Positions 48,431 to 58,796 of a DNA stretch of 64,000 nt are shown here, in pieces; the first letter of the stretch is position 1, and every line of letters begins with the position of its first letter. The stretch lies in the NCBI RefSeq assembly GCF_001945365.1, contig NZ_MSTQ01000004.1:124001-188000 (forward strand). Reading direction: 5' to 3'. A program made the position numbers and the translations under genes. The notes under the pieces are model-generated. The model was not told the origin of the DNA. It made no database searches and was given only the letters and a program-made list of their open reading frames with translations. This DNA is from Pseudomonas reinekei. GTDB taxonomy: Bacteria > Pseudomonadota > Gammaproteobacteria > Pseudomonadales > Pseudomonadaceae.

Positions 48431-48589
48431 TCATTCCTCCTGATCGATCTGATCAAGAAAATCAACATCATCTTCTTCTTCATCAAAAGCTGCTTGAGCG
48501 TCGTCTTCGATCCATGCCTCGTCCTCATGGAATTCATGGTCAAGTAGGTGGTCGTGCTCTGGCTCCGGGAGATCTCGTTCTTCGCTCAT
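48431..48589 (-). CDS. 52-aa highly acidic protein
   Basis: An open frame of 53 codons from ATG (48589) to TGA encodes a protein starting MSEERDLPEPEHDH and ending DFLDQIDQEE. About half of the residues are Asp or Glu and there is no Lys, a bias that random sequence would not give. An intrinsic terminator follows at suitable distance, which supports a real transcript. The ribosome site is weak (GGTAAG). No domain is recognised; an acidic DNA mimic or metal-binding peptide are both imaginable but unsupported. Confidence 0.6.
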   Translation of the reverse strand: MSEERDLPEPEHDHLLDHEFHEDEAWIEDDAQAAFDEEEDDVDFLDQIDQEE

Positions 48590-49550
48590 GACTTACCGAA
48601 ACAAAAAATTGAAAGAATGGACTGTATATGCAGATCCGTGTCCTCCGTCAACGATCAGAAAACAATGGCGTGCCCACGGGTCAGCTTGCAATTGTCTCGT
48701 CTGGGACGCGGATGCAGGCCCTGCATGCAAATGGAAATTCCAGGGGGCCTTTTGGCTGGACATCAAATCGTCCGGCAGTAGTCTCGGGGTACCAAAAACC
48801 GAAAGGAAACCGATATGCCTAATACTCCTTCCAAGACCGCCAGCCCCTTGCAGCCCGCTCCACCTGCATGCGCGATTTGGCCTTAGAAAGCCTGGCTAAC
48901 CAATCGCCAAGCGCATCAACAAAAGCTACCGATGAATGCTCACTTTTCCGAAGAAAGCGACACGTCAATCGGTCGACCATCAAGAGCTGGCATCGGGTCT
49001 ACTTGGACGCCCTTCGCGGCAGTTACCCAAGCTGTATAGGCAGTGGGGATTCCATGACCATCCGGACAGCCATTCCACCAACTGTTCACGCCGACGCTGA
49101 ATTGACCCACGTGCCGAGGCAAGACTGCCCCATCTCCAAACCTTCAAAAATCCAGCACAGACAAGGATTCGCGAGGAGTCAGACAGGGTCAGTGAAATCT
49201 CAGCAACTGGGGCAATTCGGCGTAGGCGCCAACAGCTGGACTTCTTCTTGGGGCGTGAGGGGCTGAACGATGTCGTCCATGCGCAACCATCCGTGTCGTT
49301 ATGCCCAAGGGAGTGCCGGAATTGGCCGGCCAGGGAGCCCCTCTTGAGCTGATGGCGGGATGATAGCTCTTCTAGTGAGAGCCGTAATGTGCCTTTGGTC
49401 GTTACTGATTTCTCATCCCATCATCGAATGGCCGCTAGGTAGACCAGAGCAATCCGCCTGCCAAAAGCCCCTAGGACAAAATCCGATATTGGTAACACAT
49501 CCGAAAAATCCACTCAGAGCCAGCCATTTTGTGGGGGTAAAAACGCGGAC
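48590..49550. other. About 960-bp gene-poor region with tiny open frames and an inverted repeat
   Basis: No gene of normal size is convincing here. Two very short frames have some support. One is 23 codons at 48815-48886 (plus) with AAAGGA eight bases upstream. The other is 26 codons at 49200-49280 (minus), ending in NCPSC. A diverged inverted repeat (49077-49114 and 49203-49240) is also present. The mix of short frames and repeat remnants next to a tRNA gene looks like decayed accessory DNA. Confidence 0.4.
49077..49240. repeat. Diverged inverted repeat (two 38-bp arms)
   Basis: The arm at 49077-49114, read on the minus strand, aligns with 49203-49240 on the plus strand at about 29 of 38 positions without gaps. 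In one frame both arms encode GQFxVGxNSW with several synonymous third-base changes. The arms may be relics of a duplicated small gene or of a mobile element. Confidence 0.5.
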
Positions 49551-49554
49551 AAAT

Positions 49555-49590
49555 AAAAAAGGGTCGCGAGATAAAATCTCGCAACCCTTT
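49555..49590 (-). terminator. Terminator of tRNA-Pro
   Basis: On the minus strand, directly after the tRNA 3' end, AAGGGTTGCGAGAT-TTT-ATCTCGCGACCCTT forms a long near-perfect stem followed by TTTTATTTG. Confidence 0.85.
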
Positions 49591-49598
49591 GAATTATA

Positions 49599-49675
49599 TG
49601 GTCGGGACGGAGTGATTCGAACACTCGACCCCTAGCACCCCATGCTAGTGCGCTACCGGACTGCGCTACGCCCCG
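49599..49675 (-). tRNA. tRNA-Pro (anticodon GGG)
   Basis: A 77-nt cloverleaf with encoded CCA. The acceptor stem CGGGGCG pairs with CGTCCCG (one G-T). The anticodon stem CTAGC/GCTAG encloses the loop ATGGGGT with anticodon GGG, reading CCC. TTCGAATC forms the T loop. It lies downstream of ihfA and the MerR gene on the same strand, as in other pseudomonads. Confidence 0.97.
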
Positions 49676-49765
49676 ACTAGGCGTGAAACTCGTTCCTCAA
49701 CCTCGAGGAACGCTCGAGAATATATCGCAAGCTTTTGAAAACTGGAAGTATTTAAAAGCAGGAAT

Positions 49766-50122
49766 TTATTTCTTGAGCACCACCAGAACATCTTCGAGCT
49801 CGGCGATCATCTGGCGGATCATTTGCTTGTATTGGGTGGTGTCATCTTTGGCTTCATCGCCGGACAAGCGCAAGCGTGCGCCACCGATGGTGAACCCTTG
49901 ATCGTAAAGAAGCGCGCGGATCTGCCGGATCATCAGCACGTCCTGGCGCTGATAATACCGGCGGTTTCCGCGGCGTTTGACGGGGTTGAGTTGAGGAAAC
50001 TCCTGCTCCCAGTAGCGCAGTACGTGCGGTTTTACCGCACACAGCTCGCTAACTTCACCAATGGTGAAGTAGCGTTTGCCTGGGATGACGGGTAGCTCGT
50101 CGTTATGACTTGGTTCCAGCAT
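49766..50122 (-). CDS. MerR-family transcriptional regulator downstream of ihfA
   Basis: This 118-aa protein has a MerR-type winged helix near the N-terminus ([26 protein letters not shown] in two parts, then [16 protein letters not shown]) and a C-terminal helical region ([11 protein letters not shown]). It lacks the cysteines of metal-sensing MerR proteins, so its signal is unknown. The gene overlaps the 3' end of ihfA by 20 bases and is expected to be co-transcribed with it. I chose the ATG at 50122; an in-frame TTG three codons earlier is possible. Confidence 0.9.
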   Translation of the reverse strand: MLEPSHNDELPVIPGKRYFTIGEVSELCAVKPHVLRYWEQEFPQLNPVKRRGNRRYYQRQDVLMIRQIRALLYDQGFTIGGARLRLSGDEAKDDTTQYKQMIRQMIAELEDVLVVLKK

Positions 50123-50405
50123 AAGCCTCAACTCGGGCCTTCAACTTCTGCCCTGGACGAAAGGTGACCACACGGCGAGCCGTGATCGGGATTTCTTCTC
50201 CCGTTTTCGGATTGCGGCCAGGCCGCTGGCGTTTGTCCCGAAGGTCGAAATTGCCGAAACCGGACAATTTGACTTGTTCGTTGTCTTCGAGCGCGTGCCT
50301 GATTTCCTCGAAAAACAGTTCAACCAATTCCTTGGCTTCCCGCTTGTTCAGGCCCAGCTCTTCATACAGACGTTCCGCCATCTCAGCTTTCGTCAAAGCC
50401 CCCAT
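50103..50405 (-). CDS. ihfA: Integration host factor alpha subunit
   Basis: This 100-aa DNA-bending protein has the family sequence: [20 protein letters not shown] at the start, [14 protein letters not shown] in the middle and [20 protein letters not shown] in parts, with the minor-groove proline in RNPKTG. IHF alpha pairs with IHF beta (encoded elsewhere) to bend DNA in recombination and sigma-54 promoter activation. It lies three bases after pheT, the classic pheST-ihfA arrangement. Confidence 0.98.
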   Translation of the reverse strand: MGALTKAEMAERLYEELGLNKREAKELVELFFEEIRHALEDNEQVKLSGFGNFDLRDKRQRPGRNPKTGEEIPITARRVVTFRPGQKLKARVEAYAGTKS

Positions 50406-50408
50406 ACG

Positions 50409-52790
50409 TCACTTCCTTAACGTGGCGTCCAACCTTTGTTCGAGCGAGGTGAGGATGTTTTGCGTCGTGTTATTCACCTCATCGTCATTAAGAGTGCGCG
50501 ATGGATGCTGCCAGGTCAAGCCAACTGCGAGGCTTTTTCTATCAGGATCAATACCTTTACCCTGATATACGTCAAATAGCCTGAGGTCTGTCAGCCATTC
50601 GCCTGCATTTTCACGGATTACATCCAATACGGCCGAGGCTGCAACATCTTTGTGCGCAATCAGTGCGAGGTCACGACGCACTTCAGGAAAGCGCGACAAC
50701 TCGTGGAATTTAGGCATTTTGCCCGACGCCACTTCCGCCAGAACCAGCTCGAAAACAAACACCGGACGATCCAGCCCCAGGGTTTTCGACAATTCAGGGT
50801 GGATAGCGCCGACGAAGCCCACCAGACGCCCTTCGCGCTCGATGCGCGCGGTTTGACCCGGATGCAACGCCGGGTGTTTGCCAGGCACGAACGTGAATGC
50901 ATCCAGAGCACCGGCGAAGCCCAGCACCGCTTCAACGTCAGCCTTGACGTCGAAGAAGTCCACAGTATCGCGCCCCTGCGCCCAGCCTTCCGGAAGACGG
51001 CTACCGCAAACCACACCGGCCAGCATCGGCTCTTGTTTCAGGCCGTCAAGCTGGCCGACGAAACGCAGACCGCTTTCGAACAGACGCACGCGGTCCTGCT
51101 GACGATTCAGGTTGTGCTGAAGCGCCTTGACCAGACCGGGCCACAGCGACGAACGCATGGCAGCCATGTCGTTGGAAATCGGATTGGCCAGCAACAACGG
51201 CTCTACACCCGGATTAAACAGCTCGAACTGTTTCGGATCGATGAAGCTGTAGGTGATCGCCTCCTGATAACCACGGGCGACCAACAGACGACGCAGTTCC
51301 GGCAGGTCGCTACGCGCTTCTGCCTTCGCTTGCGGCGCCAGACGCGCTTGCGGGTAACGAACCGGCAGACGGTTGTAGCCGTACAGACGCGCCAGCTCTT
51401 CGATCAGATCGACTTCCAGGCTGATGTCGAAGCGATGGCTTGGCACTTCTACACGCCACTGCCCTGCCCCGTCAGCCGTAATGGTCAGACCCAGACCGCT
51501 GAGCAGACGCTCAACTTCAGCCGAGTCCATTTCCATGCCCAGCATCTGGGTGATGCGTTGAGCGCGCAGGGTCACCGGCGCAATCGACGGCAGGTGCTGT
51601 TCGCTCACGGTTTCGATGATCGGGCCGGCTTCGCCACCGGTGATTTCCAGCAGCAGGCCAGTGGCGCGCTCCATGGCTTCACGGGCGAGCTGCCAGTCCA
51701 CGCCGCGCTCGTAGCGATGCGATGCATCGGTGTGCAGGCCGTAGGAGCGAGCCTTGCCAGCGACAGCGATCTGATCGAAGAACGCGCTTTCCAGGAAAAT
51801 ATCGCGAGTGGTCGCGGTGTTGACACCGCTGTGCTCGCCACCCATGACGCCAGCGATTGCCAGCGCGCGGGTGTGGTCAGCGATCACCAGCGTATCGCTA
51901 TGCAGGCTGACTTCCTGACCGTCGAGCAGCACGAGCTTCTCGCCTTCTTCGGCCATGCGCACGCGGATGCCGCCGTTGATCTCGGCAAGATCGAAAGCGT
52001 GCAGCGGTTGACCCAGTTCAAGCATCACGTAGTTGGTGATGTCGACGGCAGCATCGATGCTACGCACGTCAGCACGACGCAGGCGCTCTACCATCCACAG
52101 CGGCGTAGGCTTGGACAGGTCGACGTTGCGGATCACCCGCCCCAGGTAACGTGGGCAGGCCGCCGGCGCCAGCACTTCAACCGAACGCACTTCGTCGTGG
52201 ACAGCCGGAACGCTGGCAACCACTGGACGCGTGACCTTGGCCGCATACAGCGCACCGACTTCACGGGCCAGACCGGCCAGGGACAGGCAGTCACCGCGGT
52301 TCGGGGTCAGATCGACTTCGATGCTGGCGTCTTCCAGGTTCAGGTATTCACGAATGTCCTGGCCCACTGGCGCATCAGCCGGCAGTTCCATCAGGCCATC
52401 GTTGCCCTCGCCGACTTGCAGCTCGGCTTGCGAGCACAGCATGCCGTTGGACTCAACGCCACGCAGCTTGGCTTTCTTGATCTTGAAGTCGCCCGGCAGT
52501 TCGGCACCGATGGTGGCGAACGGAATCTTCAGGCCCGGGCGCACGTTTGGCGCACCGCACACGACCTGAAAGGTTTCCGAACCATTGCTGACCTGGCAAA
52601 CACGCAACTTGTCGGCGTCCGGGTGCTGTTCGGTGGTGAGCACCTCGCCCACGATCACACCGCTGAATACACCGGCGGCCGGCGTAACGCTATCGACCTC
52701 AAGACCGGCCATCGACAGACGAGCAACCAGCTCATCGCGACTTACCTGCGGGCTAACCCAGCCACGCAGCCATTGTTCACTGAATTTCAT
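50409..52790 (-). CDS. pheT: Phenylalanyl-tRNA synthetase beta subunit
   Basis: This 793-aa protein begins MKFSEQWLRGWVSPQVSRDEL in part. It has the tRNA-binding EMAP-like domain (about 40-150), the B3/B4 editing region, the B5 domain and the C-terminal anticodon-binding ferredoxin-like domain (FHELSRFPEVRRDLAL). With PheS it forms the heterotetramer that charges tRNA-Phe. It lies 26 bases after pheS. Confidence 0.98.
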   Translation of the reverse strand: MKFSEQWLRGWVSPQVSRDELVARLSMAGLEVDSVTPAAGVFSGVIVGEVLTTEQHPDADKLRVCQVSNGSETFQVVCGAPNVRPGLKIPFATIGAELPGDFKIKKAKLRGVESNGMLCSQAELQVGEGNDGLMELPADAPVGQDIREYLNLEDASIEVDLTPNRGDCLSLAGLAREVGALYAAKVTRPVVASVPAVHDEVRSVEVLAPAACPRYLGRVIRNVDLSKPTPLWMVERLRRADVRSIDAAVDITNYVMLELGQPLHAFDLAEINGGIRVRMAEEGEKLVLLDGQEVSLHSDTLVIADHTRALAIAGVMGGEHSGVNTATTRDIFLESAFFDQIAVAGKARSYGLHTDASHRYERGVDWQLAREAMERATGLLLEITGGEAGPIIETVSEQHLPSIAPVTLRAQRITQMLGMEMDSAEVERLLSGLGLTITADGAGQWRVEVPSHRFDISLEVDLIEELARLYGYNRLPVRYPQARLAPQAKAEARSDLPELRRLLVARGYQEAITYSFIDPKQFELFNPGVEPLLLANPISNDMAAMRSSLWPGLVKALQHNLNRQQDRVRLFESGLRFVGQLDGLKQEPMLAGVVCGSRLPEGWAQGRDTVDFFDVKADVEAVLGFAGALDAFTFVPGKHPALHPGQTARIEREGRLVGFVGAIHPELSKTLGLDRPVFVFELVLAEVASGKMPKFHELSRFPEVRRDLALIAHKDVAASAVLDVIRENAGEWLTDLRLFDVYQGKGIDPDRKSLAVGLTWQHPSRTLNDDEVNNTTQNILTSLEQRLDATLRK

Positions 52791-52816
52791 CCTGCTCTCC
52801 TAAGAATTCGTTACGA

Positions 52817-53887
<1,071 letters not shown>

Positions 53888-53942
53888 ATGACGTTTAACA
53901 CCTGGCCCCACAGAGGTGAGGCCGGGTGACTGTCGGGGGTAC

Positions 53943-54299
53943 TTAAGCCAAGGTGGCTTTAGCTTTCTCGACAATCGCAGCAAACGCCGCTTTTTCGTTC
54001 ACTGCCAGATCAGCCAGAACCTTACGGTCGATCTCGATGGACGCTTTTTTCAGGCCGGCGATGAAACGGCTGTAGGACAGACCGTTGATACGAGCACCAG
54101 CGTTGATACGAGCGATCCACAGAGCGCGGAACTGACGTTTTTTCTGACGACGGTCACGGTAGGCGTATTGGCCTGCCTTGATTACCGCTTGCTTGGCAAC
54201 ACGGAATACGCGGGAGCGTGCGCCGTAGTAGCCTTTAGCAAGTTTCAGAATTTTTTTGTGACGCTTACGGGCAATGACGCCACGCTTTACACGAGCCAT
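53943..54299 (-). CDS. rplT: 50S ribosomal protein L20
   Basis: This 118-aa protein matches L20 throughout ([19 protein letters not shown], then [19 protein letters not shown] in parts). L20 binds 23S rRNA early in assembly and, in E. coli, represses the rpmI-rplT message. It is third in the infC-rpmI-rplT order. Confidence 0.99.
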   Translation of the reverse strand: MARVKRGVIARKRHKKILKLAKGYYGARSRVFRVAKQAVIKAGQYAYRDRRQKKRQFRALWIARINAGARINGLSYSRFIAGLKKASIEIDRKVLADLAVNEKAAFAAIVEKAKATLA

Positions 54300-54327
54300 G
54301 AGTTACTTCCTCTATTCTTGACTAAAA

Positions 54328-54522
54328 TTAACGAAGGCGCAGCATGCGCTCGACTTTTGCCACGTCAGACGGATGCAGCAAGCTGCTACCGCGCAGTTGA
54401 CGCTTACGCTTGGTCGACATTTTGGTCAGGATGTGGCTCTTGAAAGCGTGCTTGTGCTTGATACCGTTAGCAGTTTTCAGAAACCGCTTAGCAGCACCAC
54501 TTTTGGTCTTCATTTTTGGCAT
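54328..54522 (-). CDS. rpmI: 50S ribosomal protein L35
   Basis: This 64-aa basic protein has the L35 sequence ([20 protein letters not shown], ending VERMLRLR). It is 28 bases upstream of rplT and 60 bases after infC, the usual gene order. Confidence 0.99.
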   Translation of the reverse strand: MPKMKTKSGAAKRFLKTANGIKHKHAFKSHILTKMSTKRKRQLRGSSLLHPSDVAKVERMLRLR

Positions 54523-54582
54523 GTTCGGATACTCCGCATTCAGTTGATAAACATAATCAGAAGGCCTGCCGTGCCCTGTTGA

Positions 54583-55134
54583 TTACTTCTTCTTTTTCGG
54601 GGCGATGACCATAATCAGCTGGCGTCCTTCCATCTTAGGATGCTGTTCGACCGAACCGTACTCGAGCAAGTCACCTTCAACTCGCTTGAGGAGTTCCATC
54701 CCCAGCTCCTGGTGGGCCATCTCACGGCCGCGGAATCGCAAGGATACCTTGGCCCTGTCCCCGTCACTCAGGAAACGTACCAGGTTGCGCAGTTTTACCT
54801 GGTAATCCCCTTCCTCCGTCCCTGGACGAAACTTGATTTCTTTTACCTGAATCTGCTTCTGGTTTTTCTTCGCTGCCGCAATCTGCTTCTTCTTTTCGAA
54901 GATCGATTTGCCGTAGTCCATCACCCGGCAAACTGGCGGGACTGCGTCGGCGGAGATTTCTACCAGATCAAGCTTGGCTTCTTCAGCAATACGAAGCGCT
55001 TCATCAATCGAGACGATGCCAATCTGCTCGCCGTCAGCGCCAATTAACCGAACCTCGCGTGCCGAGATATTCTCGTTGATCGGGGCTTTCGGTGCAGCTC
55101 GTTTATCTTGTCTCATTTCACGCTTAATAATAAT
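54583..55134 (-). CDS. infC: Translation initiation factor IF-3
   Basis: This 183-aa IF-3 has the N-domain ([21 protein letters not shown] in two parts), a basic linker and a C-domain ([17 protein letters not shown]). I start it at an ATT codon at 55134, not at the ATG six codons later. GGAG stands just upstream, the first residues become MIIKREM as in related pseudomonads, and an AUU start is the known device by which IF-3 limits its own synthesis. The A of the ATT is the last base of the thrS stop codon. Confidence 0.96.
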   Translation of the reverse strand: MIIKREMRQDKRAAPKAPINENISAREVRLIGADGEQIGIVSIDEALRIAEEAKLDLVEISADAVPPVCRVMDYGKSIFEKKKQIAAAKKNQKQIQVKEIKFRPGTEEGDYQVKLRNLVRFLSDGDRAKVSLRFRGREMAHQELGMELLKRVEGDLLEYGSVEQHPKMEGRQLIMVIAPKKKK

Positions 55135-57056
55135 TACTCCGAATCTTGGCGACCACGCCGGGAAATCGCTTGCGCGAGGAACTCGGCGAACTGGGCGACG
55201 GGCATCGAGCCCAGGTCAGCACCTTCACGAGTACGCACAGCGACAGTCTGCATCTCGACTTCCTTATCCCCAATAACCAAGAGATAGGGAACCTTGAGCA
55301 AGGTATGCTCGCGGATTTTAAAGCCGATCTTTTCATTTCTCAAGTCAGACTTGGCACGAAACCCGCTTTCGTTGAGAGTTTTTTCTACTTCGGCAACAAA
55401 ATCTGCCTGTTTATCAGTGATATTCATGATCACTGCCTGGGTCGGAGCCAGCCACGCAGGGAATGCACCCTCGTAGTGCTCGATCAGAATTCCGACGAAT
55501 CGTTCGAAGGAGCCCAGGATCGCCCGATGCAACATAACCGGATGCTTGCGGCTGTTGTCTTCGGAGACATATTCGGCGCCCAAACGGACAGGCAGGTTAA
55601 AATCGAGCTGCAGGGTACCACACTGCCAGACTCGGCCGAGGCAATCTTTCAGCGAGAACTCGATTTTCGGACCATAGAACGCCCCCTCGCCCGGCTGCAG
55701 ATCGTACGGCAGGCCAGCGCTATCAAGGGCTGCAGCCAATGCTGCTTCGGCGCGATCCCACAACTCGTCGGAACCAACGCGTTTTTCCGGACGAGTGGAC
55801 AGCTTCATCTCGACGTCTTTGAAGCCGAAATCGGCGTAGACGTCCATGGTCAGCTTGATGAACGCAGCGGACTCGGCCTGCATCTGCTCTTCGGTGCAGA
55901 AGATATGGGCGTCATCCTGAGTGAACGCACGCACGCGCATGATGCCGTGCAACGCACCTGATGGCTCGTTACGGTGGCAGGCACCGAATTCGGCCAGACG
56001 CATCGGCAACTCGCGGTAGCTCTTCAGGCCCTGATTGAACACCTGCACGTGGCAAGGGCAGTTCATTGGCTTGATGGCGTAGTCGCGGTTTTCCGACTGC
56101 GTGGTGAACATGTTGTCGGCGTAGTTGGCCCAGTGCCCGGATTTCTCCCACAGGCTGCGGTCAACGACTTGTGGCGTCTTGATCTCCAGATAGCCGTTGT
56201 CGCGCTGAACCTTGCGCATGTATTGCTCGAGCACCTGGTACAGCGTCCAGCCGTTAGGGTGCCAGAACACCATGCCCGGCGACTCTTCCTGGGTGTGAAA
56301 CAGGCCCAGGCGCTTGCCGATCTTGCGGTGATCGCGCTTCTCGGCTTCTTCAATGCGCTGGATGTAAGCGGCGAGTTGCTTCTTGTCGGCCCAAGCGGTG
56401 CCGTAAACGCGCTGCAGTTGCTCGTTCTTGGCGTCGCCGCGCCAGTAGGCGCCGGACAACTTGGTCAGTTTGAAGGATTTCAGGAAACGGGTGTTCGGCA
56501 CATGCGGGCCACGGCACATGTCCACGTATTCTTCGTGATAGTACAGGCCCATGGCCTGTTCGTTCGGCATGTCCTCGACCAGGCGCAACTTGTAGTCTTC
56601 GCCGCGGGCCTTGAACACTTCGATCACTTCGGCGCGCGGAGTGACTTTCTTGATCACGTCGTAATCTTTTTCGATCAGCTGCTGCATACGCTGTTCGATA
56701 GCGGCCAGGTCGTCCGGAGTGAAAGGACGCTCGAAGGCGATGTCGTAATAGAAGCCTTCATCGATGACCGGCCCGATCACCATTTTGGCAGTCGGATACA
56801 GCTGTTTGACCGCGTGGCCAACCAGGTGAGCGCAAGAGTGGCGAATGATCTCCAGCCCCTCTTCATCCTTTGGCGTGATGATTTGCAGCGTCGCGTCGCT
56901 GTCGATGATGTCGCTGGCATCCGCCAGCTTGCCATTGACCTTGCCGGCCACGGTGGCCTTGGCCAGGCCGGCACCAATGGATGCGGCGACCTCGGCGATG
57001 GAAACCGGGTGATCGAATGAACGTTGACTGCCGTCGGGAAGAGTAATAGTTGGCAT
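55134..57056 (-). CDS. thrS: Threonyl-tRNA synthetase
   Basis: This 640-aa enzyme has the TGS domain (about 1-62), the editing domain with the zinc-binding [16 protein letters not shown] region, a class II core ([32 protein letters not shown] in parts) and the C-terminal anticodon-binding domain. It charges tRNA-Thr and clears Ser-tRNA-Thr. The start at MPTITLPDG is supported by GGAGAGGAGG and by family length; upstream in-frame codons are less likely. The stop overlaps infC. Confidence 0.98.
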   Translation of the reverse strand: MPTITLPDGSQRSFDHPVSIAEVAASIGAGLAKATVAGKVNGKLADASDIIDSDATLQIITPKDEEGLEIIRHSCAHLVGHAVKQLYPTAKMVIGPVIDEGFYYDIAFERPFTPDDLAAIEQRMQQLIEKDYDVIKKVTPRAEVIEVFKARGEDYKLRLVEDMPNEQAMGLYYHEEYVDMCRGPHVPNTRFLKSFKLTKLSGAYWRGDAKNEQLQRVYGTAWADKKQLAAYIQRIEEAEKRDHRKIGKRLGLFHTQEESPGMVFWHPNGWTLYQVLEQYMRKVQRDNGYLEIKTPQVVDRSLWEKSGHWANYADNMFTTQSENRDYAIKPMNCPCHVQVFNQGLKSYRELPMRLAEFGACHRNEPSGALHGIMRVRAFTQDDAHIFCTEEQMQAESAAFIKLTMDVYADFGFKDVEMKLSTRPEKRVGSDELWDRAEAALAAALDSAGLPYDLQPGEGAFYGPKIEFSLKDCLGRVWQCGTLQLDFNLPVRLGAEYVSEDNSRKHPVMLHRAILGSFERFVGILIEHYEGAFPAWLAPTQAVIMNITDKQADFVAEVEKTLNESGFRAKSDLRNEKIGFKIREHTLLKVPYLLVIGDKEVEMQTVAVRTREGADLGSMPVAQFAEFLAQAISRRGRQDSE

Positions 57057-57429
57057 GGCGCCTCCTCTCCTAGTGGTGACCCCTACCAAAGGTCACGTGG
57101 GTTGGGATGAGCCAGTACAAGATCCGATCCAGGCCATTCAATGACGAACGCCTGCCTTACAGCGGCAGGAGCCTTGCGGCCAACCGGAAAATCGAACCAG
57201 AGTGACTGGGATTCAAATCAGGGTTATTCAGGCAGTTGCCGCATGCGGGACCTTAGATCGACCGAAAGCCTGCAAAGCCTGAGCGGGGCATGCTAGCACA
57301 GATGAACGGTCGTGGCTGCGCGCGGGTTTTCTGCCAAGGCAAATCCGCTGTTTTTGTGCCAGAGTGCTGAACTAGATCCGTGCTTTACCCCTCAGATAAA
57401 AGACATTGACCCACAAGGAGCATCCCGGC
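57057..57429. other. 373-bp divergent intergenic region
   Basis: This spacer should carry the thrS promoter and leader (minus) and the promoter of the small secreted protein gene (plus). I see no open frame with support and no convincing tRNA-like operator or terminator. Confidence 0.4.
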
Positions 57430-57732
57430 ATGCGTCTGAATCGTTTGTTCGCTGTAGTCGCACCTATCGTTCTGCTGTTGCCGCTGGCCGCGCACGCCGA
57501 ATGGCCCAAGGGCGAGCGCGAAAAATACATGGCTCAGTGCACTCAAGCGGCCACTCCGCAAATCGGTGCTGCGGCTGCTAAATCTCACTGCGCTTGTGGT
57601 GCCGATGCGATCAAATCGTACCCGGCCAAGGACCTTCAGTCCTTGATGGACAACACGGCCAGCGACGGGCTGAAACAGCAAGCCCTGACTCAGATTGCCA
57701 AGTGCAAGGCCAACGTTCCGGCGAAAAAGTAA
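57430..57732 (+). CDS. Small secreted protein with conserved cysteines
   Basis: This 100-aa protein has a signal peptide (about residues 1-24, cleavage after AHA). Its mature part of about 76 residues has four cysteines, including a tight HCACG motif near the middle and a C-terminal AKCKAN. Disulphide or metal binding in the periplasm is plausible. I recognise it only as a conserved pseudomonad hypothetical. AAGGAG lies at proper spacing before the ATG. A hairpin terminator follows. Confidence 0.85.
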   Translation: MRLNRLFAVVAPIVLLLPLAAHAEWPKGEREKYMAQCTQAATPQIGAAAAKSHCACGADAIKSYPAKDLQSLMDNTASDGLKQQALTQIAKCKANVPAKK

Positions 57733-57748
57733 GCTTGAAAAGGCCCTG

Positions 57749-57794
57749 TAAAAGCGATTTCAGCGGTTAAAAAGCCTCTGAAAATCGCTTTTTC
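57749..57794 (+). terminator. Terminator after small secreted protein gene
   Basis: AAAAGCGATTTCAG and CTGAAAATCGCTTTTT form a long stem with one bulge and a 14-base loop, ending in a T-run, 17 bases after the stop codon. Confidence 0.75.
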
Positions 57795-57950
57795 CTACAG
57801 TTTATGCAGGTTTTACAGCTTTTTTTTATCGCCTTTACTTTCCGCTGAAAGCCTTTTAAATCGGGGCTTTCAGCCATATCAGGCCGCAAAGAAAGCGTGA
57901 CTGCAGGGCAAACAACACCTGCGGGGGGCTCCCAAAGCGCACATTTCGAC

Positions 57951-58025
57951 TATGATACCCCGGTGTGCCCAGTTGGCCTGAGCAGCACAGTACTACTGAA
58001 AATATATGTTTCTTGGAGATACACC
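57951..58025 (+). promoter_or_regulatory. Probable -10 box and 5' leader of the cold-shock gene
   Basis: TATGAT at 57951-57956 is a near-consensus -10 hexamer; no good -35 is seen at 16-18 bases. Transcription from it would give a leader of about 65 nt. Structured leaders are common in cold-shock genes and help control translation by temperature. Confidence 0.35.
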
Positions 58026-58238
58026 ATGTCTAATCGCCAAACCGGCACCGTTAAATGGTTCAACGATGAAAAAGGCTTCGGCTTCATCACTCCTCAAGGT
58101 GGCGGTGACGACCTGTTCGTACACTTCAAAGCTATCGAAAGCGACGGTTTCAAAAGCCTGAAAGAAGGCCAAACCGTTTCCTTCGTGGCTGAGAAAGGCC
58201 AAAAGGGTATGCAAGCTGCTCAAGTTCGCCCAGAGTAA
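58026..58238 (+). CDS. Cold-shock domain protein
   Basis: This 70-aa protein is a single cold-shock domain with both RNA-binding motifs intact: KGFGFITP (RNP1) and DLFVHF (RNP2). It binds single-stranded RNA or DNA and acts as an RNA chaperone. I cannot tell from the sequence which Csp paralogue it is. TTGGAG precedes the ATG at the right spacing. A strong terminator follows. Confidence 0.96.
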   Translation: MSNRQTGTVKWFNDEKGFGFITPQGGGDDLFVHFKAIESDGFKSLKEGQTVSFVAEKGQKGMQAAQVRPE

Positions 58239-58252
58239 TTTCCAGGCGCACT

Positions 58253-58284
58253 AAAAAAACCCCGTCCATGTGACGGGGTTTTTT
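58253..58284. terminator. Bidirectional terminator between csp and I78 inhibitor genes
   Basis: AAAAAACCCCGTC-CATGT-GACGGGGTTTTTT is a symmetric stem with A and T runs on each side, so it can end both the plus-strand cold-shock transcript and the convergent minus-strand gene. Confidence 0.9.
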
Positions 58285-58309
58285 ATGGGTGACACAAAAG
58301 CCTGAGCAA

Positions 58310-58630
58310 TCAGCCGCAGTTGACGCGAGTGACTACGCGATTGGCATCAGTATTCAGGTTCAGGCGATCGGAGCGGTATTCCAGCGTAACCATGTCCGCC
58401 GGCTGCAGGAACCGCGCATTCTGCGCGCCAGCACGGGTACGCGCCTGCTCCAGCAACTCTGGCGAAGCTTGTTTGCCGATGGTGAACTCGGCCGCTTTGG
58501 CCTCGCAACGGCTGTGACCTGTGTCAGTCGTCGTTACAGGGTCCATTGCCGACTCGGTGGTGGCAGTGCTGCAACCGGCCAACGTTGCAACGGCCAACAA
58601 AGTACCCAATGACGCGAGCTTCCAAGGCAT
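58310..58630 (-). CDS. I78-family peptidase inhibitor lipoprotein
   Basis: This 106-aa protein has a lipoprotein signal with lipobox LAGC (Cys20). The C-terminal domain has AGAQNARFLQPADMVTLEYRSDRLNL, in overlapping parts, followed by the final VTRVNCG, which matches the I78 serine-protease inhibitor family. It probably protects the cell envelope from proteases. A second cysteine (in HSRCEAK) and the C-terminal one could form a disulphide. Confidence 0.85.
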   Translation of the reverse strand: MPWKLASLGTLLAVATLAGCSTATTESAMDPVTTTDTGHSRCEAKAAEFTIGKQASPELLEQARTRAGAQNARFLQPADMVTLEYRSDRLNLNTDANRVVTRVNCG

Positions 58631-58796
58631 GAAGCCTCCTTTTTTCGGTAGTTAAGCTGAGATCGTGCGACCGCCAATCCGGCGTTTGGTTTCACAGGGC
58701 ATGCTGTCAAACCGCCCTCGCCGCGCAAAACGGCAAGTTTGCCTGAGCAACACCCTCACCTTCTCTGTTCAATCGTGACTGAATATGAAACAGCGC

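Noticed and set aside
48815..48886. 23-codon frame with AAAGGA upstream
   Set aside because: A ribosome site alone is weak evidence at this length; no conservation or context supports it, so it is only mentioned in the regional entry.
48588..48899. Plus-strand 103-codon frame starting MTYRNKKLKEW
   Set aside because: It starts on top of the better-supported acidic gene on the other strand and has no ribosome site or recognisable domain; its C-terminal part is biased low-complexity.
48868..49266. 132-codon plus-strand frame before tRNA-Pro
   Set aside because: Only its last 20 codons, within the inverted repeat, show any coding signal; the rest has no ribosome site or domain.
49077..49598. 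Search for an attachment-site repeat of the tRNA-Pro 3' end
   Set aside because: I found no second copy of the tRNA 3' sequence at lower coordinates and no integrase gene, so no att site is called.
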